Positions 43,973 through 55,425 of a DNA stretch of 64,000 nucleotides are shown here, one piece after another (the first letter of the stretch is position 1; every line of letters begins with the position of its first letter). The notes beneath the pieces are model-generated. The model did no database searches and was not told the DNA's origin. It worked only from the letters and a program-made list of their open reading frames with translations. Both the position numbers and the translations under genes were made by a program. Origin of the DNA: Bagarius yarrelli (lineage: Eukaryota; Chordata; Actinopteri; Siluriformes; Sisoridae). Where the stretch lies: NCBI GenBank assembly GCA_005784505.1, contig VCAZ01000014.1, positions 486,748-550,747 on the forward strand. The letters run 5' to 3'.

Positions 43973-44938
43973 AAAGCTGTAGCTTGAGGATTTCTTCTAA
44001 GCAGGCGCTGGCAACCCATGTCCCTTTGTCCTCTTCATTTTATAACTTTTTTTACATACCCCAGCTTTGAAAGTCATTGGGCCCCTAAAGCAGAGGGCCC
44101 CGACAGTGAGAGAAGTCCCTTCATCATTTGCTGAAAACCTGAATCATGTGTCTTTAGACATTCTGAAACTGGACGATACCATCTCAGATGGGGGGGGGGA
44201 ACTGAGTGAATTGGTATCTTCCATCTTAGAAATGACTCAACACACCTGAACAAGGTGATCAGCAGCAGGTACAGCTGGGATAGTGGCGAACAAGCGGGAC
44301 AAAGGAACTCAAACATTGGGTTGCCCAATCCTGCTTCTAAGATACGTTTTCTGATCTTAAGAGTGAGAGAACGATTGTTTATAGCTGCTAAAACATATGT
44401 CGGGGGGGTTGCTGTGGTAGAAAACGCAATAAAACACCTCGGATGAACATCCTTGATTATTTATTCTTACTATTTGTAGACCCAGCAGCGGGTGAGCTCT
44501 GTATGCGGTTGCATTAGCGCTCTCGCATGTTAGTGAAAAGCGACAGAAAACGAAGGCAGCTGAACATCCATTAAATTTCAAAGTGCTGACAAGACAAACA
44601 AACATTTGCCTCCCACGCAGCGACGTTATCCTGGGAAAATCCTAATAACTCTGCTCGCAGGATTGATAAAAAAATCTGCTCCATCTGCATTCTCCGTAGC
44701 TAATGACTGAAGAAAGGGAAAAAAGTTTTCTCGCCGTTAACTTACGCTCTGTTACACCTTAGACACGCGCCATGTTATTACAGTGTGTGTTCAAAATGGG
44801 CTGGTGTGTGTGTTTTTATTTCATTTACTCAGCCGTGATATTGCTCTGAATTCCGCTTGAACAACATGAGCAGGAAAAAAAGAAAAGGAAAAAAACAAAC
44901 GCATTTGGAGTGTAACACAATCTGAAGTGGGCGTGGTT
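43973..44938. other. Non-coding DNA, partly complex
   Basis: 43990-44350 has faint traces of a palindromic element (e.g. 'CAACACACCTGAACAAGGTG'). 44440-44760 is repeat-free and complex with no coding frame, a possible regulatory island. Confidence 0.3.
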
Positions 44939-45165
44939 TAAGCTGGACAATGTCCCTGTGCACAAATCCCCTGATCTCCAGGAAGACATGCTGTGTTCTG
45001 GATGTTCTGGTGTAGAAGAACTCTCATGTCCTGTACAGAGTCCTGATTCTGACTAGACCCCTTTAAACACCTTTGGGATAAACTGGAACCCCGACTGAAC
45101 CCCAGACCTCCAAACCTCAACATTAGTGTCTGATCTTAATAATACTATTGGAACTAAATGATCCA
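44939..45165 (+). pseudogene. Tc1/mariner-like transposase relic
   Basis: Translates in broken frames to 'DNVPVHKSPD', 'GVEELSCPVQSPDSD' and 'PLNTFGIN'. These match the positions of the Tc1-type D-APVHK ... W-PAQSPDLNPIEHLW region, with stops between. It is the same stretch as the minus-strand relic at 24980-25235. It is dead. Confidence 0.65.
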
Positions 45166-45837
45166 ATCCACACAGTCACATGACCCAGTCGAGTGGAAAA
45201 CCTGTACAAAATTCTGGAGGCGATTATAGGAGGAAGAGTGCGACTAACATCTGGAATTCACTTTTAAATGATTGTTTATTATTTTTCCTCTGTCTCTTTG
45301 CTGGAACAGTTCCACTCCTTGTGCATCTGACGGAGCTCGTCTCCAGCGGTGAGATGAAGCATCAACTTTAGCAGCACCGCGGGGCTAGAAATTGAGCCAG
45401 TGCATAAATTTATCTCCTTTCCAAGGTCTCCATTACCCAGAATCCCACATGGAAGCCAACAGGATTCTCTCCCCTCTCCCACAGCATGTCTAGCTTATTT
45501 TCTGCTTCAGGTCTCTGGGTCTGGGAAGGAAATAGTTAACTATTTTAATCCTTACAGCTACATGAAAAAAATAGCGTTCCTCAGTCGGTTCTTCATGGGT
45601 TCATTTGAGTTTACTTTGGATTATCAATCAGAAACTCTCTAAGAGTGCCCCTTTTTTATTATGTTATTAATCTACTGTGGAACACTGGTGGGTATGTTGG
45701 TTTGACTTTTCTTCTTGGGAGGTTCCTGACAGAATCAGGTGCCTCATTTGAGGTTCCTTGACATAATAGGGTTCTAAAAAAGATCTATTGAAATGATTTT
45801 TTAAAACGTGACCTAGCAGTTACTTACCTACAGTAAG
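45166..45837. other. Non-coding DNA with one possible microexon
   Basis: A 39-bp segment at 45310-45348 sits between a pyrimidine-rich acceptor (CTCTTTGCTGGAACAG|) and |GTGAGA and keeps a phase-1 frame open. Otherwise nothing is recognised. Confidence 0.25.
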
Positions 45838-46209
45838 GCTGCGTCTGAAATTGCATACTCCCCAGTATGTAAAAAAATGTAGGTGAAAGTTCCCAGACTC
45901 TAATGCACGCATTCCATGAGCCCGTCGGACAGACGACTCATCATATTCCAAAATGGCGGAAATTGGTGATGCTGCATTTTACAGGACCTTTGAGCTCTTC
46001 AAGAAAAACATTGTTTTTAGTGGTTTAATTGCACTTGTTCAACACCATCCAAGTTAAACATTATTCGATTTTAAATTCACGCTGCTATGACATCATATGT
46101 CATGTGACAGTTTCAACATGGCATATGTAGTATGTCAGGGTTTTTCAACGCTCTGGAGGTACTAACTCAAATGTAGTACATTTTCAAGTAGTATGAAAGT
46201 TCAGACGCC
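45838..46209 (+). mobile_element. MITE-like element, copy 2
   Basis: Left end GGCTGCGTCTGAAATTGCAT. The right end 'AGTATGAAAGTTCAGACGCC' is its inverted complement. Interior words 'AAATTCACGCTGCTATGACA' and 'GCATATGTAGTATGTCAGG' match copy 1 at 39927. About 370 bp, no coding capacity. Confidence 0.65.
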
Positions 46210-48159
46210 GCATGTGCCTAAAACTAGAAAATCTTTCAGGATTTTAAAATTCACTCGGATTAATTGGATTCTACCAAATAAAACATCAGATGATGATGAT
46301 ATCGACTCATTCATTTACACCGCTTTCGATCTCCGGTTGCAGGCCGTTACCGTTTTTAGTAAAAACATGCATTTTACATTGTTTACGCCCCTAAACATGA
46401 TTGGTTGGTTGCTTTACATGTCAATCAGGTGCTCTTATGGACAAAAAAAACTATTCTGGGGTCCAGACCTTTCGGCTAGCAGTTTCACGAACAGTTCGTT
46501 AGCAAGAATAACAAAATTAAAGGGTAACTTCTGAATAATAATATCAACTAACAACAATTCTTCGCTTTCAAAGAAAAAGGCTTTTAACTCATTGTTTCAG
46601 CATCCTTTCTCAGCGCTCTCTCCTCCTCCTCCTCCTCCTCCTCCTCCTCCTCGCTGCAGGCTTTTCTCTTTCTCTCCTCCTCTGAGAGCTTTGTACGGTC
46701 GAGGTGTTGCCTTGTGCAAACAGCTAGCAGACAGGCGTGTTAGTCAGAGCCAACAGGTCCATGATGGGAAATCCATTCCAGTACGTGCCCGAGGAGGGAA
46801 ATGAGCAGCCGGTTCTCGGCGGTGTGTGCACTCGGCTCTCTCTCTCCGGCCATGGTGCATTTGTCAAGCTGTGACTTTCACACCCATTTATCTTCTCGCT
46901 CTCATTTTCCAGATAGTGCAGGGAATATTCGGCTTCATCCCTCATGGCTTTGTGCTGTACTTTGTAATTTCTTACGGAGAGACGCTCGCTGTTATTCGTT
47001 ATTTGAGTTTTTTTCCAGTCTGGTACAGCTGTCGTGTTCATCCTCAGTTTCCTATTTCACTTTTGGATCATCATCATCATCATCTTCATCATCATGATTA
47101 CAGCATTGTAATAAAGATAATCCCCTCAGCTCGCCCGTCTACCGCTCTATATAAAAGACCTGATTTTAGTCTTTTCATTTGTCATTCAGTGCTCCAGTGA
47201 GTCTGGATTCATCAGTGCTCCGTCCCTCCCCTCCGGCGGGAACCACCAGCGTGCATGAGAATGAGAAATCTCTCGAATGATTGACAGTTGCCTTTTGATA
47301 ATTTTTTTAAACCAAGACATCGGGGTTCTGTTTCGCGTCTGTGTAGCGTTTTTGTCCTTTATGTCTTTATTCACGTTAATACATGGGTCAAACATGGCGG
47401 GTATCCGTAAGGAAACATGAAGCCTGAGTAGCGAGATGTGCTTGTCTTTACAGGCCACGCCCGGATAGAGGAAATGGCATAGAATTGTCAAACTTTATGC
47501 ATGAGAAACATGAGAAAACAAATGTTATGTTACAAATGAGTAACTAGGAAGTGTTTCGCCAGCGCTTATAACAGCAGGACCTGAAAAAAACTCATTTTAA
47601 CATGTAATAAGGGACAGGTTGTTTTGCGTCTGTGCAGCCTTTTTGTCCTTCATGTCTTCTAAAGTTATACATATAACATATAAATTCAATATTTAATTCA
47701 ACCAATCAATGAAATAATTAATTGTCTAATTTGCTTTAAAAAAATGCCAATAGGAATAAAAAGATTAATTAATTATCCATTAATGTCCTAATTATAAAAT
47801 AAATACTCAAGTAAGTGAGTGATGTTAATTAATGAACCCGTTCGATTCTTTTGGGAAATAAACAAATAAAGATATTTAAATACAGGCTAAAGTCTAGACA
47901 TCGTTAATAATTGTTAATTAATCAATAAATTAATTCATTTGAAAAACATATTCATTAGTGCTAAGTGTCCACTTATTTCCCGTCTCTTTAAACCAGCCGT
48001 CTGTTTTATCGTCTTTCTTTCGTCTGCAGTTTGACGTTGTTTAATCAGTGTAATTGAAAGTGTCTAAATCCTGCTGATGCCTTTTAAACAATAAATTTAA
48101 TTCATCCATGAAGCGCTTTTCTGGTCAATTCTGTAAACTCTGCACAATTAACAGCCATT
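46210..48159. other. Non-coding DNA with a (CTC)n tract and possible conserved islands
   Basis: A CTC trinucleotide repeat lies at 46618-46652. 46700-46990 is complex and repeat-free. (ATC)n lies near 47066-47092. The 124-codon frame at 46826-47200 is hydrophobic but has no motif, and its His run is the ATC repeat. 47690-47950 is very AT-rich. Confidence 0.35.
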
Positions 48160-48233
<74 letters not shown>

Positions 48234-48452
48234 TAGAGACAGAGAAAGAGGGAGAGACAGACAGAAAGAGAGACAAAGAGACAGAGAGAGAGAGAGAGAC
48301 AGAAAGAGAGACATACAGACAGGGAGAGAGAGAGACAGAGACAGAGAGAAAGTAAGCGTAAAAGAGAAAGAAAGCAAGCGAATGAAAGAAGAATATACAC
48401 ACAAAGAAAGAGAGAGGGAGAGAGTGAGATATAAAGACACAGAAAGAGAGAC

Positions 48453-48490
<38 letters not shown>
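48160..48490. repeat. Long (GA)n and degenerate GA/GACA tract
   Basis: Pure (GA)n of ~34 units at 48162-48230, then impure GAGACA/GAAA words, then (GA)n again at 48455-48484. The minus-strand Ser/Leu-rich frames are artefacts. Confidence 0.95.
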
Positions 48491-49032
48491 GATGTTTTCT
48501 TTGGCTCGGACTCTGAACAGCTTTTAGGAAATGAAACACATGCTGACTATCAGTCGCTCCATCAGACTCAGAGCCGCTGCCCGGATCTCCTCTTCATCTC
48601 CGTCGCCTGTTTGCCGTTGGAGCTTTTGGAGACTTTTGTCATTATAAAAAATAAAATTTGGAGTGTTTTAAAATGTATTAAAATAATATTAAAATACATT
48701 CGAAAGCTCACAATGGAGAAAATATTAAAGGAAAGAAATCAGTTTTAGGAAGCGAGAGTTAAATACGAGAGGGAATGATTAACTCTGTCAATTATCCTGT
48801 TTCGAGAAGTTTATACTGTAGTTAGTTACTAATTACTAACTTTAATAATTAATTTTAATAACTGTTTTATGTTTTTTTTTTTGGAAATCTTGCTAATCGT
48901 TTTTTCACCGTTTTATTAGTATAAAAAGAATACTAGATTATTTGAGAGGTAAATTGGAGGCTAAATGATGCAACACACACGCCTCTGGTGTACATGAATA
49001 CAAAACAGCTCCATTGCGGTCTATGGCTACTT
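48491..49032. other. Non-coding AT-rich DNA
   Basis: Nothing recognised. Confidence 0.35.
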
Positions 49033-49084
49033 CTCGTACTCTGGATCTTCCAATTAGCAATCCAACACTTTAGCCACTGTGCTA
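49033..49084 (-). mobile_element. SINE head fragment, reverse strand
   Basis: 'GGATCTTCCAATTAGCAATC', 'CAACACTTTAGCCACTGTGC', 'TACC' running straight into a poly-C. Confidence 0.75.
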
Positions 49085-49105
49085 CCCCCCCCCCCCCCCC
49101 CCCCC
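49085..49105. repeat. Homopolymer C tract (21 bp)
   Basis: Uninterrupted C run replacing the GGGAAG 5' end of the adjacent reverse-strand SINE. Confidence 0.95.
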
Positions 49106-50264
49106 ACCTAAAACTCAACAGTCCTTTGATTAAACACACTCACCCATGACATCGTCTGGCAATCAAGCCTCATTTACCTCTCCTCCTCTGCCACTAAAAC
49201 ACACTGATGAGGCATTAATGAGGGAAGGTGGCTTTAGTGAAGCTGTGATCTTGGGCTCCGTCTATCATTTATCTTAATTTCTGCACATTAAACCACAACG
49301 GGAGCCCATATCAGCGTTTCCACACTGTCCCACTCGCTAACAAACATAAAGCAGCTATTATCGACCCATGGAGTAAATACTGTGCTCATTTCCTCACTAA
49401 ATACTGTACTGATGAACATCTGGGAAATTGTATCTGATTTCTGGTACACATCCATGTTCGAGGTCCGATCTGATTCGCTGCAGGACAGGACGTCAGGATG
49501 ACATTGCCGTAAGGGGTAAAGTGCTGATGGTTACAAAACGGAGCTGATAGCTGTCTGGCTTTATGCCCAGTTCCAACAACTCAAGGATGCGGAAAGGGCA
49601 TTCAGATTTCTGCCAGCTCAGGAAAGCACAAAGGGTTAAACATCGTAGAGGTGAAGTCGTTCTGAACTGGTTCACGTTTGGACTGGCAGGGAGCAAAATC
49701 AGCCACGACACCAACATGTGATTGGAATCGCTTGTTCTGGAATTTCCTCATGTGCAGTTTTTTTCTCACGCTAATTAATTTTTTTTACTTGACTTAGATT
49801 TTCTGGTGGTCCTGATGAAGAGCGTTAGTCTCTTCTGTCGATCACTAATGAACTGATTAATTCCTCTGGTTAATTCATGTGTTACCTAAAAAAGGTGCCT
49901 CACAAACTGTGGTCTGTGGTGGAAGCCCCGCCCACTGATATCATCAGTTCCTATTCGAGACCAGCAAGGTTTTGGGGACTGTTCGGATCTGGTCCCGGGA
50001 CGTTTCAGGAGGAAGCGATATGATTGGTCAGAAGGACAACTCGTTCCAGGGGACTTGTACTACAAACAGCCATTGATTAATAGACCATTGAACAGTCACT
50101 AAAAACTAAGTAAGAGTTTCCGAGTGATATTTTCACATTTTTGTCATGACTGAAATTTCTTTCATTTGTGTCTTATTTAACCGCTCAGTAAATCAGGAAA
50201 TCAGTAATTGTCATGTGTCAGTATCAAAATGGCGGATGTAGCATTCACTTGGTCAGTTTGTCAG
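49106..50264. other. Non-coding DNA
   Basis: No element or exon recognised. Confidence 0.35.
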
Positions 50265-51075
50265 TGTTTGACTAGTTCTGAATCTTTAGATTTATCTTTG
50301 TTTGGTGTCGGTGATCATCAGTTTAATTCAGTCCCTCAGTTAGGATTTGACTCAGGGAATCGTTTTAGCTATAAAGCTTTTGAATAGTATTCACTTCTCT
50401 CTTGTTCAGTGTTCGAGTCAGTGAATCACTTTAGTCCTGGAAGATTCACGCCTATCATGTTCGGCGAAAGAATCTTTCTTTGATTCACTTGTTGAGTTAG
50501 GGTTTGACTCAGGGAATCATTTCAACCAGGAAGTCAGTGTTTGAATCATTGAATCTTTTCAGTCCTGAATCTTGTGTTTGGCAATACAGAGTTTGAGTCA
50601 GAGTGACTTTTTTGACTCAGGGAATCGTTTCAGCCATTAAGCTTGTCATTCAGTCATCTCTTGTTTATGGCTTCAGTGTTCGAGTCAATAACTCAGGTCT
50701 TAAAGATTCACTACTATTCGGTTTTCGGTGAGTCAGTAATTGAGTCAGTGAATATTTCTGTAGTGTCATATAGTTACTCTTTCGGTATAGGTTTGATTAT
50801 TGTACTCTTTCGGTTAAGGTTTGACTTCATTTCAGAGAATCATTTCAGGAAATGATTTCTTATTATTAGTCATTTTTACTATGAGTCATTTTTTACTATG
50901 AATCTTGACTGAAATTCACTCTTTTCCTGTTTAGTGAGTCGGTGTTTGAATCCTTTAGAATCCTTTTAGAATCCTGAAAATCCTGAAAAAGAGTCAGTGT
51001 TTGTGAATTAATACTACACTCGGCTAGGAGCTGCTCATGTCTTAGACAGTGAATCAGTTAAGAATCATTTAAGTC
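50265..51075. repeat. Degenerate repeats carrying GAGTCA/TGACTCA words
   Basis: The 16-mer TTTGACTCAGGGAATC occurs three times (around 50346, 50503 and 50611), each followed by CGTTT or CATTT. Many GAGTCAGTGAATC-type words lie between (e.g. 'GTTCGAGTCAGTGAATCACT'). The unit spacing is irregular (about 157 and 108 bp). No coding capacity. Confidence 0.75.
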
Positions 51076-51489
51076 AGACATTTAAGTTAAGTATTGGTCT
51101 ATTTGTTAAAATAAATGAATCATTTAAATGAACCAACTCAAATGATTTACATCAATTTAGGATTAATCACCTAATTTTAGGGAAGTAAATTTCAGAACTG
51201 GCCAATAAATCAGTGATTAATTTTTAATAAGGGTTAGAATGAATGATCCTTTCTGCCGGAATAAAGTTTTAAGAAGTTAGTAAATACTTTAATTCTTAAA
51301 TTTGGTGTTTGAGATTCATCCTTTAAATTGTTTAACCATGGAAACCAGGGTAACCATAGCAACCGGCTGTAAATAATGACTAGCGACCAGGTGGAGGCTA
51401 AAGTGCAGGGCCAGCATGTTACTCTCCAGTGACTCTAACAGAGAGTATTATTGCACGGCCCTGACAGGACATATGTTTGCTTCTGTCAA

Positions 51490-51700
51490 GTGTGTGTTCA
51501 TGTGTGTGTGTGTGTGTGTCTGTGTGTGTGTGTGTGTTGTGGGTGGGGGGCTGTTCCTGTTAGGCTGACGTATGTGATGTGTGAATATCTTCCACATTTT
51601 TTTCAGCTCGCCTTAAGCTATCTGTCCATCATTACTGTCATCTCATTGACAACCCTTGGTGTGTTTTTATGTGTGTGTGTGTGTGTTTGTAAAATACAGA
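51490..51700. repeat. Two (GT)n tracts
   Basis: GT runs at 51490-51538 (with one TC) and 51669-51690, separated by unique DNA. Confidence 0.9.
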
Positions 51701-51944
51701 GAATGATATAGGCTGAGTTTTTCCCGCCGTTTCCTCTCGGACTCAGTCTAGCACGTGATGATGCTGTGATAAATCAGAACGCTTTGCCAGGGTTGTGTCT
51801 GTCTCAGCTGGAGGTTCTCTAAAGAGACGCATCGGCTGTCCTTTCTGTCTGTCTCTAAATGGAGACGCTGTGGCATTACATCACAGTGGTTAGGCAGTGG
51901 TGTGAAGAAATGAATAAACATGCAGGGTTATACAACTGTGAAGT
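51701..51944. other. Non-coding DNA
   Basis: Nothing recognised. Confidence 0.35.
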
Positions 51945-52410
51945 AAACACACACACACACACACAAACACTTATCAACCACAGATAAAAGCATTTCAGGA
52001 TTTTGGCAAGAGAAAACAAGATGATGAGAAAAATGTAAGGAGGAGAGAGAGAGTGAGAGAGGAAGAGAAAGGGACACAGAGAGAGAGAGAGAGTGAGAGA
52101 GAGAGACACAGGCAGACAAAATAAAGAGATAGAGACAGACAGAAAAAGATAGGCAGACAGAGAGTGAGGAGGACAGAGAGACAGAGAGAGAGAGAGACAG
52201 AGAAATAGATAAATAAATAGGAATGATGAATGAGTGGTGAAAGAGACCCTGAGACTTGAAGACAGGGACGATCATAAAGACAGGAGAGATGGATGGATAG
52301 ATGGACATTCAGAGTGCTATGGACAATAGAGAGACAGTGAACAAGATTTAATAAGAGAGACTGAATTAGAAAGAGAGAGAGTGAGAGAGAGAGAGAGAGA
52401 GATAGAGGTT
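51945..52410. repeat. (AC)n followed by a GA-rich polypurine tract
   Basis: (AC)n at 51948-51964. GA-rich 52035-52205 and 52330-52405 include GAGAGAGACA words. Open minus-strand frames here are artefacts. Confidence 0.9.
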
Positions 52411-52894
52411 TAGGATCACACGCATTAGTCACCCTAGGCTTTGATAAAGAAGAGAACTGGGGGTGGTGGTAGTTGGAGGACCAGTGGAGAAGGGGTCTGT
52501 GTGATCATTAATCAATTTTACCTAATACACAAAGTACTCACGTGTTCACACACACACAAATTTAAAGAATTGTAATCTTTAGCTGTCTTCCAGTATTTCC
52601 ATCTATTAAACCGTGACAGAACATCATCTTCACAGAATTACTCCAGCAGTCCACCGGCAGTGAAGAGATAAGAGCTTCTTCTTCTATCGGATCTGACTGA
52701 CAGCTCGGAGTAGACGAACTCCTCCAAAATGAAGTCCTCCAAAATAAAGCAGATGGAGAAGAGAAAATAGTTTGGAATGAAATATTACACACCAACACGT
52801 CAATTTGTGAAGTCACACAAGTGTAAATTTACTCAGATAACGACCACATTGGTTTATTCACATGTTTAAAGTCTGACTGCTCCGGGTCACATCA
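52411..52894. other. Non-coding DNA
   Basis: Nothing recognised. Confidence 0.35.
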
Positions 52895-53200
52895 GGGTCG
52901 TGGTGCTGTGGGTAACGAACACAGTTGGTCTGCTGACCGTAAGATCGTGAGTCCAAATCCCAAGACCACCAAGCTGCCATCACTGGGCCCCTGAGCAACA
53001 ACATTAATCCTTCTCTGGGGAGTTAAACCCATGAAAATAATAGGTTAAAATCCTAAGAACACCAAGCTGCCACTGCTGGGCCCCTGAGCAACGACATTAA
53101 GCCTTCTGCGGGAAGTTAAACCCATAAAACTAATGGGTTTAAATTCCAAGACCACCAAGCTGCCACTTCCGGGCCCCTGACCAACGACAATAACCATTTG
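52895..53200 (+). mobile_element. SINE with a 93-bp internal tandem triplication
   Basis: After a diverged head ('GTCGTGGTGCTGTGGGTAAC'), the segment from box B to the linker repeats with a 93-bp period: starts at 52955, 53048 and 53141, each containing 'CACCAAGCTGCCA' and a GGGCCCCTGA block. The third unit is incomplete. Confidence 0.85.
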
Positions 53201-53440
53201 GTGGAAAACGCTACCATAGTGATTAAGGTGTTTGCCCATTGACCAGAAGATCATGGGTTCAAATCCCATGACCACCGAACTCCCACTGCTATCCTCTTAA
53301 GCAAGGCCACTTGTGTGTAAAATGGTGGCTCAGTGGTTAAGATTACTTACCAGAAGATCATGGGTTTAAATAAAAAGACCACCAACTGCCACTGTTGTAC
53401 CCTCTGTGGTAAGTGCTTAATGACCGGTCAAATGTAAGCT
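53201..53440 (+). mobile_element. Two further SINE copies in tandem
   Basis: 'GCTACCATAGTGATTAAGGT ... GGGTTCAAATCCCATGACCA' and 'AATGGTGGCTCAGTGGTTAA ... GGGTTTAAATAAAAAGACCA', both short of a full tail. Confidence 0.8.
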
Positions 53441-54641
53441 CTATTTCTGCTATCACCAGACATAAGTTTAACTCATACCCCCTACTGGCCACGCCCACAG
53501 ATTCATTCTGCACCAGATTTCCGGCTCCAGCGCATCTTTATGCTACTCATCGCCAACTAGAGCAGCACTGACCAATCGTATGCTCCCGTGAGACTGTGTA
53601 TACAGACATGTGAAGTTAAAGTTAACATCTCCATGTGTGACTATCTGACTTTTTGTTAACCAGTCAGCTCGGAGCAGCAGGGAGAGTGGATAAATCCCGC
53701 TCAGCTCTGATTGGATGAGTGCTGACACTGCATGTGTCACTGTTTTGTAAGGTTACATCACTGGAGTTTCTCAAGTGGAGCATTACTTATTTACCCACCC
53801 TAATTATTTATCTAATAGCTTTTGGACTCCTTGAACTTTAAGTGGTAACATGGAGTCCTTCAGGAAAGCAGGAGATCAATACCAGGTCTGTGCTTAGGGA
53901 CTGTGGGTCGAATGTTTCCTTTCATTCATGACGCCAATCCAATGACAGACATCTTCATTGACGAACTGAAACTTTACACAGCATTTTTTCTGCATTTTCA
54001 CACCAGCTGCTTCTTCTCCTCCGTCTCTTCTTTCTCTCTCTCTCTCTCTTTTTTTTTTAGTCATTCTGAATTCGGTTATCTTCCGCATTGATCCGCCTTC
54101 AGTCAACCGGCCGCGCTTGGCTTTGGCTCAAAAGAGTAATCCAAACACGGAGCTGTGGAATACGTGATTGATTGTGCGGAGAGATCGATCGCCGCTGGTC
54201 TTTGCACACGTTCACAAGCTCAGCGAGCTGTAATGAATGTCTCTTCCCAAAATTCCAATAGTAATCAAGATGTTTTGTGTTGCCGTTTTGTAAAACGCGA
54301 GTGTGTTGAGTAAAATCCATTAGAATCTTCAGATGGATCAAATTGATGCCTGTAATGAAATCTGGCACTGAAAGAAAAACAAAAGCACTTCTGTTTACTT
54401 AATCGCTTGATTGCAGGGCATAATAAGATTTAATAAACAACACGTTTGATTTTTTTTCCCCTTTGTTTTTAAAAGTAAAATAAATAACAATAGATTTTTC
54501 AAGATACTAAAGATGCTCGGCTAACACAATGGCCTTACAGGTTAGATGCTATTAAAAAAATTATTAGTATATCTCCAAGTCGGTTAAACTTCAGGGATAT
54601 TTAAGGGATATTAGGAATTTAACTGCTCTGGTTTAAGTTAA
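53441..54641. other. Non-coding DNA with a possible conserved island
   Basis: (CT)n near 54033-54048. 54110-54380 is complex, repeat-free sequence with AT-hook/homeodomain-like words ('AATAGTAATCAAGATG', 'GAGCTGTAATGAATGT') and no gene-like frame. Confidence 0.3.
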
Positions 54642-54836
54642 TGTCCACAAGTTCATTAAAAAAGAAAAAAGAAAAACACAAAAAGGGGATGGTAGTTCGG
54701 GTGGTGGCCACAGACAGTTGACCTCTCCTTATCCTTCCTGACTGATTTGTCTCTAGTCCATGGCACTACTGGAGATTGAGGCGGTACCCGCAACCCAAAC
54801 AGGTTTCACAAGTATACAAGCTTCTTCAGGACAGGA
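54642..54836 (+). repeat. Local duplication D, copy 1
   Basis: 'CACAAGTTCATTAAA', 'GGTGGCCACAGACAGTTGAC', 'CTCCTTATCCTTCCTGACTG', 'ATTTGTCTCTAGT', 'AAGCTTCTTCAGGACAG'. Matched by 56103-56266. Confidence 0.75.
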
Positions 54837-54964
54837 TGCAGCACATCCATATGTGTTGTTGCAGGGCAGTTGATCTGTATCCCAGCACTTTTTCAGGAGC
54901 ATGTATGTAATACCAGGATACGGGCTGGGCAACCATCCAGCAGCAAGACTGGTTTCTGCTCCAG

Positions 54965-55090
54965 TGGTAGTGGATATCTCAGTAAATAAAGTGTTGGAAT
55001 GCTAATCGGAATATCATGGGATTTAAATCCCAGCACCACCAAGCTGCCATTGCAAGACCCTTAACCTTCACCTGCCAGAAATGTATATGC
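54965..55090 (+). mobile_element. SINE, diverged, body deleted
   Basis: 'GTGTTGGAATGCTAATCGGA', 'TTTAAATCCCAGCACCACCA', 'AGACCCTTAACCTTCACCTG', 'CCAGAAATGTATATGC'. Confidence 0.78.
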
Positions 55091-55170
55091 TCCTTGGGAC
55101 CAAATGGGACAGGAGGAGCACTAGCACAGCCCTACGGAATGACCTTGGCCTGGCTCCAGCCAGACCTCCT

Positions 55171-55349
55171 TTACATTTACATCTCTGGAATTTGGCAGAT
55201 TCCCTTATTCCGAGCGAAGAACATTTTTCTTTTGATTTATCCAACTGAGCAATTAAGGATTGAAAGCTTTGCCTAGAGGCCCAGCAGTGGCTGCTTGATT
55301 GTCGTAGAGCTTAGACTCACTATCTTCATACTCATCCACCTCAACCACC
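55171..55349 (-). mobile_element. SINE, reverse strand
   Basis: 'TTTACATTTACATCTCTGGA', 'ATCCAACTGAGCAATTAAGG', 'GCCTAGAGGCCCAGCAGTGG', then a degraded head. Confidence 0.8.
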
Positions 55350-55425
55350 TACATTTACATTTACAGCATTTGGCAGACGCTCTTGTCCAGAGTGACGTAC
55401 AAAAGTGCTTTGAGTCACATATCGG
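55350..55425 (-). mobile_element. SINE-type tail fragment
   Basis: 'ACATTTACATTTACAGCATT', 'TGGCAGACGCTCTTGTCCAG', 'AGTGACGTACAAAAGTGCTT'. The tail shared with the main SINE is joined to other sequence after 55410. Confidence 0.7.

Noticed and set aside
46826..47200. 124-codon frame with a hydrophobic start after an AG (LIFQIVQGIFGFIPHGF)
   Set aside because: Contains a His run from an ATC repeat, two other frames are also open, and there is no donor of quality. Looks fortuitous.
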